A stretch of DNA of 64,000 nucleotides from Shewanella halotolerans (GCF_019457535.1 NZ_CP080417.1:1984001-2048000); one strand, 5' to 3'. Shown: positions 26,839-36,731, numbered from the stretch's first letter. A program made the numbers and translations. The notes: a model not told the origin generated them from the letters alone.

Positions 26839-29800
26839 TTACTTGTTTTTACCTTTGGTCTTAGGGGTCGCCATTATGGTGACTTCGTAAGAGCAGTTGC
26901 TTGTGCCAGTTTCACATACTTGGTAAGTGAAGCTAGTCGCGGTTGAGTTGAAGCGGTCTGTGTAACTAGACTTTCTCACTCCAGTGCTGACTAGGGCACC
27001 GTCGCGGTATACATCAACCGATACCTTGCTTGATGACGTCCAAGACAGGTTAGCTGTTACACGGTTACCGTCGGTGGTCGCGCTTCCTTGTAGTGCCAGG
27101 CTTGGCTCTGTCACAGTGATCTCTTTTGTGACTGAGTGCTCGGCGCCGTCGTCATCGCTTACGGTCAGGGTGACAGTGTAGCTGCCTGCGGCGCCATAGC
27201 TGTGGCCTGGGTTTGCTAGCGTTGAGCCAGCGCCATCACCGAAGTCCCAAGACCAGCTGCTTACCGCACCGTCGCTGTCGCCAGAAAGGTCGCTAAACTG
27301 CACGTCTAAGAAGTTAGCTGCGAAGCTGAAGTCGGCCACAGGGGCTTCGTTAGCAGGTGCATCGACAACGGTGAAGCTTACCTGTGCCTGGTCGAAGGCG
27401 TCTTGCGAGTCAGTCGCCACAGCTGTCACTATGTGGTCACCAGCGCCTAGTGTGTCGATGCTAAATAGGGCACCAGTACCGATTAGGCCGTTGAAGTTTG
27501 AGTACCACTTGATGCCTGCACTCAGGTCACCGTCTTCGGCGTCAATTGCGCTGCCGTCGAAGGTGATGCTGTCGCCCAGGTTGAAGCTAGAACCACCCAT
27601 AGGAGCATTGATAGTCATCACAGGTGCGGTGTTTTCAGCCGGAGGCGGAAGTACTGCGTCGCCGTTTGATACCGAGATGCTCCAGTTGTTCAGTACGCCG
27701 TTCATTGTGTAGCTTGACGTATCTTCAACAAACAGACGCCATGTACCCATGCTCGACTCGCCTGCGAACTCCACCGGGTTAAAGGTCTTAACCAGATCTT
27801 TGTTCCAGAATTGACGCCAGGTGACCAGTTTGACCATGGTGCCCGTTGGAGACTGTAGCCATACGTTCAGGTATTGAACCGATTCGAACGAGATATCGAC
27901 ATTGACTTCGATTGCATCGATAGCAACGCCGGTAGGCAGGTCGATTTCAGTGAATACCTTACCGCCCATCTCAGGCATAGCAATAGCCGTGTTGTTTGCA
28001 CCGCTTACCGTAGTGTTAGCGTCAGCAACCGACAGCTCAACCGTTTCTGTGCTTGCCTGGCCTGCCGAATCAGTAGAGGTCGCTGTGATGACGTGGTCAC
28101 CTACAGACAGGTTAGACTTAGTGAAGGTTTCGCCGTTACCGATCACGCCGTCGATGCTTGAGGTCCAAACGATACCAGCAGTCAGGTCGCCGTCTTCGGT
28201 GTCGTTAGCACTTGCGCTGAAGCTGACGGTTTCACCAGTCAGGTACGCGCCCTGATTAGCTGGTGTCACTATCTGTACGTTTGGTGCGAAGTCTGTGCCG
28301 GCAGAAGGGGCGCCAGTCAGTTTTAGTGACCAGCTGTTGATAGCACCCGTGTCCCCTGCCACTTCGTCAACAACTTTCAGTGTCCACTCACCCAATGCGT
28401 TGTCCAGCTCGTATTCGGTAGGAATAAAGTTGCCAACAAGACCAGTGCCATTGCCGCCCGCACGGTCGTGCAGAATGACTTCTTCGCCGGCTGGTGAAAT
28501 GACAGACACTACCATGTCAGATGCCCAAGTGTGAGTGATGTCAACAAACACTTCGACCTGAGTCAGCGTCATGTCGTAAGGAACATTGATGCTGCTTGTT
28601 GCAGGGTTTGAAGGATCGTTATCGCTGATAGGCACGATTTCATTGCTGGTCAGCATAGTAGAAACAGTACCCTGAGGCCATACTTTCAGCTCCAGGTTGA
28701 TGTTCTTAGAAACGGCTCCGTCGGTGGCGTTAACTGTCATGTTGTACGTACCAGGCGCAGTTTGCTCGGTCGTATTGATAGTCATTGTGTTAGTGGTGTC
28801 GCCCGCAACCGGGTTTTGTGCAAATACCACGTCTGCATTGAGCTCAGGCACGCTGCTTAGGCTCATGGTCGCGGTGCCGCTGAAACCGCCGGCTGCGACC
28901 AGATCGATAGCATAAGTCTGGCTATTGCCTTGGTTGATGGTCGACTTAGTTGGGGTTGCTTCCATGAAGAAAGAAGGACCCGCGCCGCCTGAATCGATCA
29001 GGGCGTTGGCGACGTTCAGACGTTTACCTGAGATGGTCTTACCTTGCAGAGACGCAAGCGCATCACCTGTATTCATGAGTACGCTTTTTAACTGTGACGT
29101 AGTCAGGTTGGGATTACCCGCAAGGATCAGCGCGGCGGCGCCGGCTACGTGCGGTGTCGCCATAGAGGTACCGCTGAAAGTGTCGTAGCTGTTGTTAGGC
29201 GTCGTTGACAGGATAAATGAACCCGGTGCAGCCAGGTGAACCAGTTGGTCGCCGTAGTTAGAGAAGCCAGACAGATTGTCGGCGCTATCGGTAGAGGCTA
29301 CCGCTACTACGTTAGGCACATCGTAACCGGCAGGGTAGAAACCACCGTTGTCGATGTCGGCCGAGTCGTTACCCGCAGCCGCGACGAAGAGAATGTCGGC
29401 ATTGTTGGCCGCCGAGATGGCATCCTTAAGGGTTTGAGTGAAGCCGCCACCACCCCAGCTGTTGTTCAGCACGCGGATGTTGTTGCCGGCATTTTTAAGA
29501 CCGATCATATAGTCGATACACTGAACACCATCGGCAAGGGTACCGCCGCCAGTACCGAGGAAGCTACAGCCGACCATATTGGTTTGCCAGTTTACACCGG
29601 CAACGCCCAGGGCGTTGTTCCCTTTGGCACCGATAGTGCCAGATACGTGAGTACCGTGAGAACCTGTGTCAGACGGGTTACCATTATCCAAGATGGCTGA
29701 GATGCCGTGGATATCATCGATATAACCGTTACCGTCGTCATCGATACCGTTGCCCGCGATCTCATTGGGGTTGGTCCAGATGTTGTCAGCAAGATCTGGG

Positions 29801-30315
29801 TGGTTGAAGTCGAAGCCGGTGTCGATAACACCAACAAGAACAGAAGAGTCACCGATCACATAGTCCCAGGCAGTTTCCGCTTGGATCTTCTGCATGCCGT
29901 AAAGGCTTGCATATGAAGTATCGTTAGGCACCGCTGTCGTGTGTACTATGTAGTTAGGTTCTGCGTACTCTACCAGTGGGTGGTTTTGCAGGCTTGCCAG
30001 TATCGCATCAACTTTACGGCCTTGGCCAAGTTCTAGTACCGCCAGACGACCGTTGGCGATGTTGCGCAGGCGGTCATCCACGCCGTCGTTATTCTTATCT
30101 TTGAAAGAGACGCCCAGGTTACGGGTCAGCGCCTTACGATCTTTCTTAGTGACTTTCTGTTTGAACTTGACTAGTACGCTTTGGTTATCGTACTGCGGCA
30201 TTGCCTTCAGAGGTGCCTTGGTTACGGCCAGTGCTACAGGGCTCAAACCGGTTAAGAGTGAGGCACCTACTAGTGTTGTGAGCAGCTTGGAAGATGATTT
30301 CTTGGGTGTAGTCAT
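26839..30315 (-). CDS. Secreted subtilisin-family (S8) serine protease with P and PKD domains
   Basis: 1158 aa. ATG at 30315 with AGGAG 8 bases upstream; a TTG just before is not needed. Signal peptide ends near SPVALA. An inhibitor-like prodomain (VLVKFKQKVTKKDRKAL) precedes the catalytic domain with Asp165 (VGVIDTG), His220 (SHGTHVSG) and Ser384 (SGTSMATP). C-terminal part: first P domain (ITHTWASDMVVSVISPAG), an Ig-like module, second P domain (NVDISFESVQYLNVWLQSPTG), a second Ig-like module, a PKD domain (VSSWSWDFGDG) and a terminal FN3-like module with two Cys. Extracellular protein degradation is the expected role. An AT-rich motif lies 90-124 bases upstream. Confidence 0.92.
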   Translation of the reverse strand: MTTPKKSSSKLLTTLVGASLLTGLSPVALAVTKAPLKAMPQYDNQSVLVKFKQKVTKKDRKALTRNLGVSFKDKNNDGVDDRLRNIANGRLAVLELGQGRKVDAILASLQNHPLVEYAEPNYIVHTTAVPNDTSYASLYGMQKIQAETAWDYVIGDSSVLVGVIDTGFDFNHPDLADNIWTNPNEIAGNGIDDDGNGYIDDIHGISAILDNGNPSDTGSHGTHVSGTIGAKGNNALGVAGVNWQTNMVGCSFLGTGGGTLADGVQCIDYMIGLKNAGNNIRVLNNSWGGGGFTQTLKDAISAANNADILFVAAAGNDSADIDNGGFYPAGYDVPNVVAVASTDSADNLSGFSNYGDQLVHLAAPGSFILSTTPNNSYDTFSGTSMATPHVAGAAALILAGNPNLTTSQLKSVLMNTGDALASLQGKTISGKRLNVANALIDSGGAGPSFFMEATPTKSTINQGNSQTYAIDLVAAGGFSGTATMSLSSVPELNADVVFAQNPVAGDTTNTMTINTTEQTAPGTYNMTVNATDGAVSKNINLELKVWPQGTVSTMLTSNEIVPISDNDPSNPATSSINVPYDMTLTQVEVFVDITHTWASDMVVSVISPAGEEVILHDRAGGNGTGLVGNFIPTEYELDNALGEWTLKVVDEVAGDTGAINSWSLKLTGAPSAGTDFAPNVQIVTPANQGAYLTGETVSFSASANDTEDGDLTAGIVWTSSIDGVIGNGETFTKSNLSVGDHVITATSTDSAGQASTETVELSVADANTTVSGANNTAIAMPEMGGKVFTEIDLPTGVAIDAIEVNVDISFESVQYLNVWLQSPTGTMVKLVTWRQFWNKDLVKTFNPVEFAGESSMGTWRLFVEDTSSYTMNGVLNNWSISVSNGDAVLPPPAENTAPVMTINAPMGGSSFNLGDSITFDGSAIDAEDGDLSAGIKWYSNFNGLIGTGALFSIDTLGAGDHIVTAVATDSQDAFDQAQVSFTVVDAPANEAPVADFSFAANFLDVQFSDLSGDSDGAVSSWSWDFGDGAGSTLANPGHSYGAAGSYTVTLTVSDDDGAEHSVTKEITVTEPSLALQGSATTDGNRVTANLSWTSSSKVSVDVYRDGALVSTGVRKSSYTDRFNSTATSFTYQVCETGTSNCSYEVTIMATPKTKGKNK

Positions 30316-30404
30316 CAACTGTTCTCCTGTTGTTATTAAATTTATAAGTACTCAGTGTTGTCGCACCCAGTTACTTGATGAGGTCTTCAATAGGGCTATA
30401 TCAC

Positions 30405-30439
30405 ATACAAATGTATTCGATATGTATACATTTATATAT
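30405..30439 (-). promoter_or_regulatory. Candidate shared operator upstream of S8 protease 1
   Basis: Contains TATACATTTATATA at 30425-30438, identical to the core upstream of the second protease and of the diguanylate cyclase, plus the inverted repeat ATACAAATGTAT (30405-30416) followed by TC, which matches ATACAAAGGTATTC upstream of the second protease at 13 of 14 positions. About 90-124 bases ahead of the start codon. Confidence 0.5.
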
Positions 30440-30708
30440 CTAGATTTGATTTTGATCAACATTTGTTTATCAAAAATGTCACAAATTCGTCTTAAATGTG
30501 AATTTATGTATATCAATGTTAGTGCGTTCATCTGGCTAGATGCTTGCAATACGCTGATCTCTATAAAAAAATCGAATATAACTGGTCGATAGACCCGACG
30601 GAGGAGGGGATAACTCTGTATATAGCGCCTTGAGTGGTGGCAGCGTGTGAATTGGAGAAAGGGCGGAGGATAGACGAAAGCGCTAGACGGCTAGCATTTC
30701 CCATAGCC

Positions 30709-30875
30709 TAACTCTGTCTAGTCGAGACTCTGTCTAGTCGAGACTCTGTCTAGTCGAGCTTAGTCTAGTCGAGCTTAGTCTAGTCGAGCTTAGTCTAGTC
30801 GAGCTTAGTCTAGTCGAGCTTAGTCTAGTCGAGCTTAGTCTAGCCGAGCTTTGTCTAATCGCGCTCTGTCCAATG
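30709..30875. repeat. 15/16-bp tandem repeat array between the two proteases
   Basis: Two 16-base units GAGACTCTGTCTAGTC (30724-30739, 30740-30755), preceded by a partial unit from 30709, then five perfect 15-base units GAGCTTAGTCTAGTC (30756-30830), a one-change unit (30831-30845) and two degenerate units to 30875. No spacers. Confidence 0.9.
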
Positions 30876-30898
30876 GAGCTCTGCTGCATAGATCATAA

Positions 30899-30929
30899 GG
30901 GCAGAGATCAAATGAGATGATCTCTGCCC
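30899..30929. terminator. Strong hairpin between repeat arrays
   Basis: Perfect 12-bp stem GGGCAGAGATCA / TGATCTCTGCCC with a 7-base loop. The T tail is weak on both strands, so termination of the protease 2 transcript is possible but not certain. Confidence 0.5.
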
Positions 30930-30962
30930 TTTATTTGCTGGCGCACAAGGTGCTCGCGTCTA

Positions 30963-31080
30963 ACGAGCTTGTGTTTAATAGCCTTTGCTTAATGAGCTTT
31001 TCTTCACGAGCTTTTTCTTAGCGAGCCTTTTCTTAGCGAGAGAATGCCCAATGAGCTCGCGCTTGATGAGCCAATGCTTA
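30963..31080. repeat. Degenerate 15-bp tandem array downstream of protease 2
   Basis: Eight units of 14-15 bases that start with (A/G)(C/T)GAGC or a variant and mostly end TTA (for example 31006-31020 and 31021-31035). The CGAGCTT start resembles the neighbouring array at 30756, so both may be parts of one old array split by the hairpin. Confidence 0.6.
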
Positions 31081-31172
31081 ATGGCTAGTGTCAGCCGCTA
31101 CAGCGCTCATCTCTAAGACTATCAGCAACTTATCAAATCGTCTTGATTAGCTGCAGCAACAAATCTCCGTGA

Positions 31173-32990
31173 CTAGAAGCTGACGCTTTGGGTCTCGGTG
31201 CAGCTCTGGGTATTTTCTTCACAGGCCTTGTAACTGAAGCTGCCACTTGCCTTGCGACCAAAGCTATCGGTATAGAGGGTGTTTGCCGCTACCGTGGCGA
31301 TGAGTTGCTCGTTACGGTAGATGTCTACCTTAGGGCTAGATGCCGCGACTGTCGTCAGGTTTACCCTGTGTTTGCCTCGCGCGTATTCATACTCGGCGTT
31401 TAGGCTAAAGGTTCCCGGTGTGCCCCCTTGACCATTACAGTCACTGCTTTGCAGATAATCATAAGCCGCCTTGGCCTTGACTATGCCATAGCCAAAATAC
31501 TCATCGTGTCCAGGTATGCCCTGATCTTCGGCGGTCGCCTTAAGTGCTTGACGGATCTCGCTACCAGTACACTCTGGGAAGTTTGACCACACCAGTGCCG
31601 CGACGCCCGACACGGCAGGGGTCGCCATCGAAGTACCGCTCATATAACCGTAATCACCACTCGCGATAGACACCGAGGCTTGAGTCGCTGACATCAGGGC
31701 TGTGCGATCACTGAGCGCCGCACCCACGGCGGGAATCTGGGTGCTGTTGGCGTCACCCAGCGTGCCATATAGCATGCCGTCGACGTTATTGATGATGATG
31801 GCGCCGATACCGCCGGAGGCCTCACAGTTGGCGACCTTGTCATGGAAGGAGATGTTGCCGCGATCGATAACGCAGACACTGCCCTGGGCTCGCGTATCTA
31901 GGGTTTCGGCCGTGCCCATGAAATAGGTGTTGCCACTGGCTCTGCCGATATTTTCCATGGCCGAGGCCTCGAAGAAAACATCATCCGCCGACATAGCGGC
32001 TATGGTCGCCATTTTGGCGGGATAGGTCGAAAGCGTCTGTACGCCGCCAGCGGTGACTTCTACGCAGGTCGTTTCATCTTGGGTTGCATGTTTGCCTCGG
32101 CCACTGCTACAGCTAGGAAATTGCGAGAAACTGGCGATATTGTTATCGGCATCGTTGGCACCAACCATCATGACGGCTGGGTAGGCGGCCGGGTAGGAGC
32201 GGGCGTTGTTACCATCGTTGCCCGCTGCCGCGACCACCAGGCCACCTGCCTGGGTAAAGGCTTCGAAGGCGTTAGATTCAATGCTGCTCGCACCGCCACC
32301 ACCCAGGCTCATGCTGATGATGTTGGCGCCCGCCTGGCTACAGAGGTCAGTGGCATGAGCCAGATCTGAAGAGTAGGCCCAGCCGCTAGCGGTAAAGACC
32401 TTGATGATATGCATATCGACCCCAGGTGCCATACCAACGACACCTATGTCGTTGTCTGCCGCGCCTATGGTACCGGCAACGTGGGTGCCGTGAGGTCCGC
32501 CGTTGACATCCCAATCGCCTGTGCCTGAATCGTTATCGCCTGTGATGGCTCCCCAGTTAAAGTCGGGGTTGCTTCTATCCAGGCCCGAGTCGATCACGCA
32601 CACCTTAATGCCGGCGCCCGGCACGAAATCAACTTGATCTGCCTGAGACTGATAGATGGCATAGGGGGTGAGTTGGATCAACATAGGGTCGCCCGCATCA
32701 TCCCGATAGAGTGACTGCAGCGTGCGGCGTTGGTCTTCCTCGACCAGCTTCACATGGGGATTGTTTAACAGGCCTTTGACCTGGGCAAGCTCCTGGGCGT
32801 TAAAGCTGGCGGCGAAGAAGCCATCACCGTCGAGTTCGATTATCGCGCCAGATTTGACCGCCAGGGCCTTCACTATGCCCTTGTGTTGATTATCGACTTG
32901 AATCACATAGCGGTTGTCTGCTGCCTGACTCGAGGCGGCGATGCCCAGTGTGATTAGGGAGATCATGCCTGCTAGTTTACTGATTTTCAT
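31173..32990 (-). CDS. Secreted subtilisin-family (S8) serine protease with PA insert
   Basis: 605 aa from ATG at 32990 with GGAG 8 bases upstream; signal peptide ends near ASSQAA. An inhibitor-type prodomain (YVIQVDNQHKGIVKAL) precedes the catalytic domain: Asp134 (VCVIDSG), His167 (PHGTHVAG), Ser454 (SGTSMATP). A protease-associated (PA) domain is inserted before the Ser (VCVIDRGNISFHDKVANCEASGG...). The C-terminal FN3-like module shares VDIYR, YTD.F and CE..T..C with the end of protease 1, pointing to a common sorting or binding role. Cys-rich, fitting disulfide bonds outside the cell. Confidence 0.92.
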   Translation of the reverse strand: MKISKLAGMISLITLGIAASSQAADNRYVIQVDNQHKGIVKALAVKSGAIIELDGDGFFAASFNAQELAQVKGLLNNPHVKLVEEDQRRTLQSLYRDDAGDPMLIQLTPYAIYQSQADQVDFVPGAGIKVCVIDSGLDRSNPDFNWGAITGDNDSGTGDWDVNGGPHGTHVAGTIGAADNDIGVVGMAPGVDMHIIKVFTASGWAYSSDLAHATDLCSQAGANIISMSLGGGGASSIESNAFEAFTQAGGLVVAAAGNDGNNARSYPAAYPAVMMVGANDADNNIASFSQFPSCSSGRGKHATQDETTCVEVTAGGVQTLSTYPAKMATIAAMSADDVFFEASAMENIGRASGNTYFMGTAETLDTRAQGSVCVIDRGNISFHDKVANCEASGGIGAIIINNVDGMLYGTLGDANSTQIPAVGAALSDRTALMSATQASVSIASGDYGYMSGTSMATPAVSGVAALVWSNFPECTGSEIRQALKATAEDQGIPGHDEYFGYGIVKAKAAYDYLQSSDCNGQGGTPGTFSLNAEYEYARGKHRVNLTTVAASSPKVDIYRNEQLIATVAANTLYTDSFGRKASGSFSYKACEENTQSCTETQSVSF

Positions 32991-33500
32991 CTTATATGCT
33001 CCACGATTTCCTGTTGCATTGGCAGCTCGCATATTCTGCTATACCGCTGCCGGCTCAGGTGCCTCGTTGTTATTGTGTGTGGTAGGGGTGAGCTAGGCTC
33101 ATGGCACCGCTCCCCTTGCTGAGGGGGATTTCTCTGCAAGATTTACGGTGGTTAATATACATTTATATACAAAGGTATTCATTCGATCAAATTTATTTAA
33201 CAAATTACAAACATTTTTTAGGGTGGTTTAGTGCATTAGGCGGAAAATGTTGGGATGCAACAGGATGAATTCTCGTCGCTTGGGCGTGAAAAGTTGGCTT
33301 ATCAGCAGGGAGATTAGCAGGGGCATTAGAAGAGGAAGGGGGATGAGCAGCGAACTGGCACTAGCAGCGGATCGGTTTTATAGACCTGTTTCTACAGGCT
33401 TTACCGACTTTCTGTTTCTAGCTTATCTGTTTTCATGGGCTTTGCTTTCGGCCGCCTAATGTTCCACCGCATTATGTTCTCCTGCTTAGTTTTTAGCTGC
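32991..33500. other. Intergenic region, protease 2 / sensor kinase
   Basis: About 510 bases. The left part (33120-33220) is AT-rich and carries the candidate operator. From 33240 to 33460 there is an open frame without ribosome site or family likeness, which I do not call. Confidence 0.5.
33154..33180 (-). promoter_or_regulatory. Candidate shared operator upstream of S8 protease 2
   Basis: AATATACATTTATATACAAA (33154-33173) is identical over 20 bases to the reverse complement of 38228-38247 ahead of the diguanylate cyclase. It overlaps ATACAAAGGTATTC (33167-33180), also found with one change ahead of protease 1. The core is 166-179 bases before the start codon. Confidence 0.55.
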
Positions 33501-35768
33501 CTAGGTAGAAGAATTTTTGTTATCAGACTCTTTGTTAGCTAAAGGGCAGGAGAGCGACAACTTGGCGCCGCCCAGCTGGGACGAGGAGATGGTGAGGGCG
33601 CCACCATGGGCTTCACATATTTTCTTGGCGAGGGCGAGACCCAGGCCTATGCCGCCCGAATCCCGACAACGGCTCTGATCTAGCCTGACGAAGGGTTCAA
33701 ACACCCTTTCTCGCTGCTCTGTGGGGATCCCTGGGCCATCATCTTCGATGATGACCAGGATACGGGACTTTTCTTGCTTGAGGCTAACGAGTACCTGAGA
33801 GCGGGCGAATCGGGCCGCGTTGCGCAGTATATTGGAAAATGCCCGCGCAATCTGAGTGCTATCGGCCTTAACCAGGCAAGTTTCACTTGGGTTAACCTCC
33901 AGCTTAAAGGTCTTGTCGGGGTAGAGGACACTATTGGCGTCCATCAACTCACTCAGCAGCTTATTGAGATTGACCTGCGAGAGGTGTAACGGCTTGGATT
34001 TACTCTCTATCTGGATGAAATCCAGCGCCTCTTTGATCAGCTTCTCCAGTTCACTCAGGCCTTTGTTGATGGTGTCGATGAGACGAGTGGGTTTGTTCTG
34101 CTCAAACTGCTCTTCCAGCATGTCGAAGGCCAACTGAACCCGGGCGAGCGGGGATCTAAACTCGTGGGCAACCGCTTGAATTAACTCACGTTGAGATTGA
34201 ATGTTCTGATTGAGCGATGCGTTGATCTTGCGCTGGTGATGACGATTAACCAGCAGGAGCAGGATGATAAACAAGACGCTCAGGCCGCCTAGCCATACGT
34301 TGCGCTGATAAGTATGTTGCGCCAGCTGGGTCTTCTGCAGCGCCTGATCGGCCTGCAGCAGCTTTATCTGCTGTTCCTGCTGCTCGGCCTCGAAGTGGCT
34401 GAGGAGAAAGGCCAATCTCTGGTCGCTCTCAGAGTTAAACATCTCATCGTTCACCTGCTTAAAGGCTTCCAGACCCGCCAGCGCCTGTTCGGCTTGCCCG
34501 AGATGTTTGTAGAGCAGGTAACGAAACTCATGTACATCGCGCACGACACGCTTATCTTGTAGCTGCTGGGAGCTGTTTAACGCCGCCGCACTTAAGGAGA
34601 GGGCACGCTCACTGTTGCCGCGTAACTTTTCCACCTTGGCGAGGGTCAGCAGGCCATAGGCGCTGAGAGAGACGATGCCGAGCTTATTGGCCTGATCTAA
34701 GCCCGTGGTGATCTGCTTGAAGGCTTGTTCAGGGTCATCGAGTTCGATATAGGCATTGGCGAGATCTATGTTGATCCTGGCCTCGAGCGCCGTATCTGGG
34801 ATCGCCTTGGCCAGCGCCAAGGCCTCTTGATACTGCAACAGTGCCGATTCCAATTGATGCTCGTGCAGATGAACCATGCCGAGGTTGCCGTGGATCTCGG
34901 CGATGCCCTGTTGATCCTTGAGGGATTCGTAATAGCCCAGAGAGCGTTGCAGATAAGAGAGTGCCTGTTCGCTGTCCTTAAGATAGAAATAGGTGAGGCC
35001 GATATTCCCCAGGATCTGCGCCAGGCCAGGCAGATCGTTTAGCTCCTCGCGAATCTTCCTCGATTGCAGTTGATAGTCCAGCGCCAGGCTATAGTTGCCG
35101 CTGGTGCCATACATGTTGGCGATGTTATTGAGGGAGACGGCTATGCTCTTCTCATCACCCACCTCTTTTTGAATGTTGAAGGCGCGGATGAAATAGTCGA
35201 GCGCCTTCTCTGGTTGGCCCAGGGTCTGGTAGATGATAGCCATATAGTTGGTCGTGTTGGCGATACCTCTGAGATCTTTCTCCTGCTTAGCTATCTCCTG
35301 CGCCTGTTCGAAGGTCTTGAGGGCGGTCTGATAGTCCGCCTTGCGCCAATAGATGATCCCCTGCATAGTCTGCGCGGTAAAGAGTCCATGCAGGTCATTG
35401 CTTGCCTTGGCCAGTTGTTTGGCCTGGTCGGTGCGCAGCTGAGCATTTTCATACTGGCTCAGCGAGACATATATCCAGGCCATGTTGTTCAGCACTGTTA
35501 CCTTACGGATATCGTCGGGTACCTTGGAGAAGAGGGTCAGGGCCTGTTCACCATAGGTCAGGCTCTTGAGGGGATCGTTGTCGCGATAATGCTTGACCAG
35601 CGCGGTGAGCAGTTCACCCTGCTGGTTTTCAGGCAGGGTCGTCAGCTGCGCCTCTCGCTCTGTGATGCCGGCCCTTGCCTCGGGAGGATCCATACGTGCG
35701 GTGATACCGACCAGGCTGAGGCTGATCAGTATCGCGAGCAGTAGTAAGGCAATGGGCTTTTTTCGCAT
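33501..35768 (-). CDS. TPR-repeat sensor histidine kinase
   Basis: 755 aa. N-terminal signal anchor (ALLLLAILISLSLVGITA), then about ten tetratricopeptide-type repeats (for example LNNMAWIYVSLSQYENA, LGNIGLTYFYLKDSEQALSYL) forming a probable periplasmic superhelix; a second TM segment (WLGGLSVLFIILLLLV) precedes the kinase core. H-box AVAHEFRSPLAR with His535, N box FSNILRNAARFA, G1 EDDGPGIP, F box VFEPFVR, G2 GIGLGLALAKK. Six bases separate it from the upstream response regulator gene, so the pair is an operon. The TPR sensor suggests sensing by protein contact; the signal is unknown. Confidence 0.93.
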   Translation of the reverse strand: MRKKPIALLLLAILISLSLVGITARMDPPEARAGITEREAQLTTLPENQQGELLTALVKHYRDNDPLKSLTYGEQALTLFSKVPDDIRKVTVLNNMAWIYVSLSQYENAQLRTDQAKQLAKASNDLHGLFTAQTMQGIIYWRKADYQTALKTFEQAQEIAKQEKDLRGIANTTNYMAIIYQTLGQPEKALDYFIRAFNIQKEVGDEKSIAVSLNNIANMYGTSGNYSLALDYQLQSRKIREELNDLPGLAQILGNIGLTYFYLKDSEQALSYLQRSLGYYESLKDQQGIAEIHGNLGMVHLHEHQLESALLQYQEALALAKAIPDTALEARINIDLANAYIELDDPEQAFKQITTGLDQANKLGIVSLSAYGLLTLAKVEKLRGNSERALSLSAAALNSSQQLQDKRVVRDVHEFRYLLYKHLGQAEQALAGLEAFKQVNDEMFNSESDQRLAFLLSHFEAEQQEQQIKLLQADQALQKTQLAQHTYQRNVWLGGLSVLFIILLLLVNRHHQRKINASLNQNIQSQRELIQAVAHEFRSPLARVQLAFDMLEEQFEQNKPTRLIDTINKGLSELEKLIKEALDFIQIESKSKPLHLSQVNLNKLLSELMDANSVLYPDKTFKLEVNPSETCLVKADSTQIARAFSNILRNAARFARSQVLVSLKQEKSRILVIIEDDGPGIPTEQRERVFEPFVRLDQSRCRDSGGIGLGLALAKKICEAHGGALTISSSQLGGAKLSLSCPLANKESDNKNSST

Positions 35769-35774
35769 CTAGAG

Positions 35775-36515
35775 TCAGTCTCCGACAAACAGATAACCCT
35801 TGCCGTGGATCGTCTTGATGCGGGTGGCGTGGCTGGGATCGTCGCCAAGCTTGCGGCGAATGCGTGACACCCTGAGATCTATGGTTCTGTGGGAACTCTC
35901 GTACCCCAGGTCGCTGAAGTAATCTGAGATAGAGTCTCTGTCGCAGATCTCGCCGGGCCGACTGGCCAGCAACCACAGCAGCTCAAATTCAGCGGTGGTG
36001 AGTTCGATATCCTGTCCATGTTGTTGGATGCGTTGATATTTCTTATCTATGCTGAGGCCGTCAAATTCGATGAGACTATCGTTGTTGCTGTGAAGCTTAC
36101 TGAGCTTCTCGGTGACAGGTGGCTCAGGCTTACGTCTCAGTAGGGCCCGGACTCTGGCCAGCAACACCCGGGAGCGCACGGGTTTGGCCAGGTAGTCGTC
36201 GGCGCCTGTCTCCAGGCCAGCAACTTCGTCGATATCGTTGTTAAGGGCGGTCAACATCAGGATAGGGCCGTTGTAGCTACCCTCGATTCCTGGATGGCCA
36301 TGACGCACCGCGCGGCAGATGGACAAGCCGTCCATGTCGGGCAGCATCACATCTAAGATAACCAACATAGGTTGCTCGGCAATGATGCGCTCGACGGCCT
36401 TGGCACCGTTGTGTTCTATCTCGGTTTTATAGCCGTTCATCTCGAGAAAATCGGCGACCAGGTTTGCCAGATCGGCATCGTCATCGACAATCAGTATCCA
36501 GTTATTATCCTTCAC
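35775..36515 (-). CDS. OmpR-family response regulator
   Basis: 246 aa. REC domain with acidic pocket DDD at residues 11-13, phospho-acceptor Asp55 (VILDVMLPDMDG), Thr (MLTAL) and Lys (AKPV); winged-helix Trans_Reg_C domain with TTAEFELLWLLASRPGEI, HRTIDLRVSRIRRKLGDD and the end KTIHGKGYLF. First gene of the pair with the TPR kinase. Upstream bases 36577-36604 contain a relative of the motif found ahead of the two proteases and the diguanylate cyclase, suggesting autoregulation and control of the cluster. Confidence 0.95.
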   Translation of the reverse strand: MKDNNWILIVDDDADLANLVADFLEMNGYKTEIEHNGAKAVERIIAEQPMLVILDVMLPDMDGLSICRAVRHGHPGIEGSYNGPILMLTALNNDIDEVAGLETGADDYLAKPVRSRVLLARVRALLRRKPEPPVTEKLSKLHSNNDSLIEFDGLSIDKKYQRIQQHGQDIELTTAEFELLWLLASRPGEICDRDSISDYFSDLGYESSHRTIDLRVSRIRRKLGDDPSHATRIKTIHGKGYLFVGD

Positions 36516-36576
36516 GATATCCCTCTGAAGTGTTGCAATACTGTAAAAGGTTTATTGCCAGTTATTATATATCACT

Positions 36577-36604
36577 TTTGTATTCTAATGTATGTTTATG
36601 TATA
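36577..36604 (-). promoter_or_regulatory. Candidate operator upstream of the response regulator
   Basis: TATGTTTATGTATA (36591-36604) matches the core TATATAAATGTATA upstream of the diguanylate cyclase at 11 of 14 positions in the same orientation, and TTTTGTATTC precedes it. 76-89 bases before the start codon. Confidence 0.4.
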
Positions 36605-36731
36605 TAAAACTTGTTGTGAAAGCAATAGTTAGCGCAAAATCGGTCCAACTTAGTGGCAAACTAGCTTATTTTCCAGTCTGTTTTTGACGTTTATTTTCGA
36701 AGCTTAATTTCGTAGAGTGGCTAGAAACTAT

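Noticed and set aside
30053..30592. 179-codon frame antisense to the protease start
   Set aside because: Mostly antisense to the protease signal region; no ribosome site.
30709..30875. Possible CRISPR array
   Set aside because: Units are 15-16 bases head to tail with no spacers, and no cas gene is near.
33247..33459. 70-codon open frame upstream of the sensor kinase end
   Set aside because: No ribosome site, unusual Arg/Gly/Leu composition, no family likeness.
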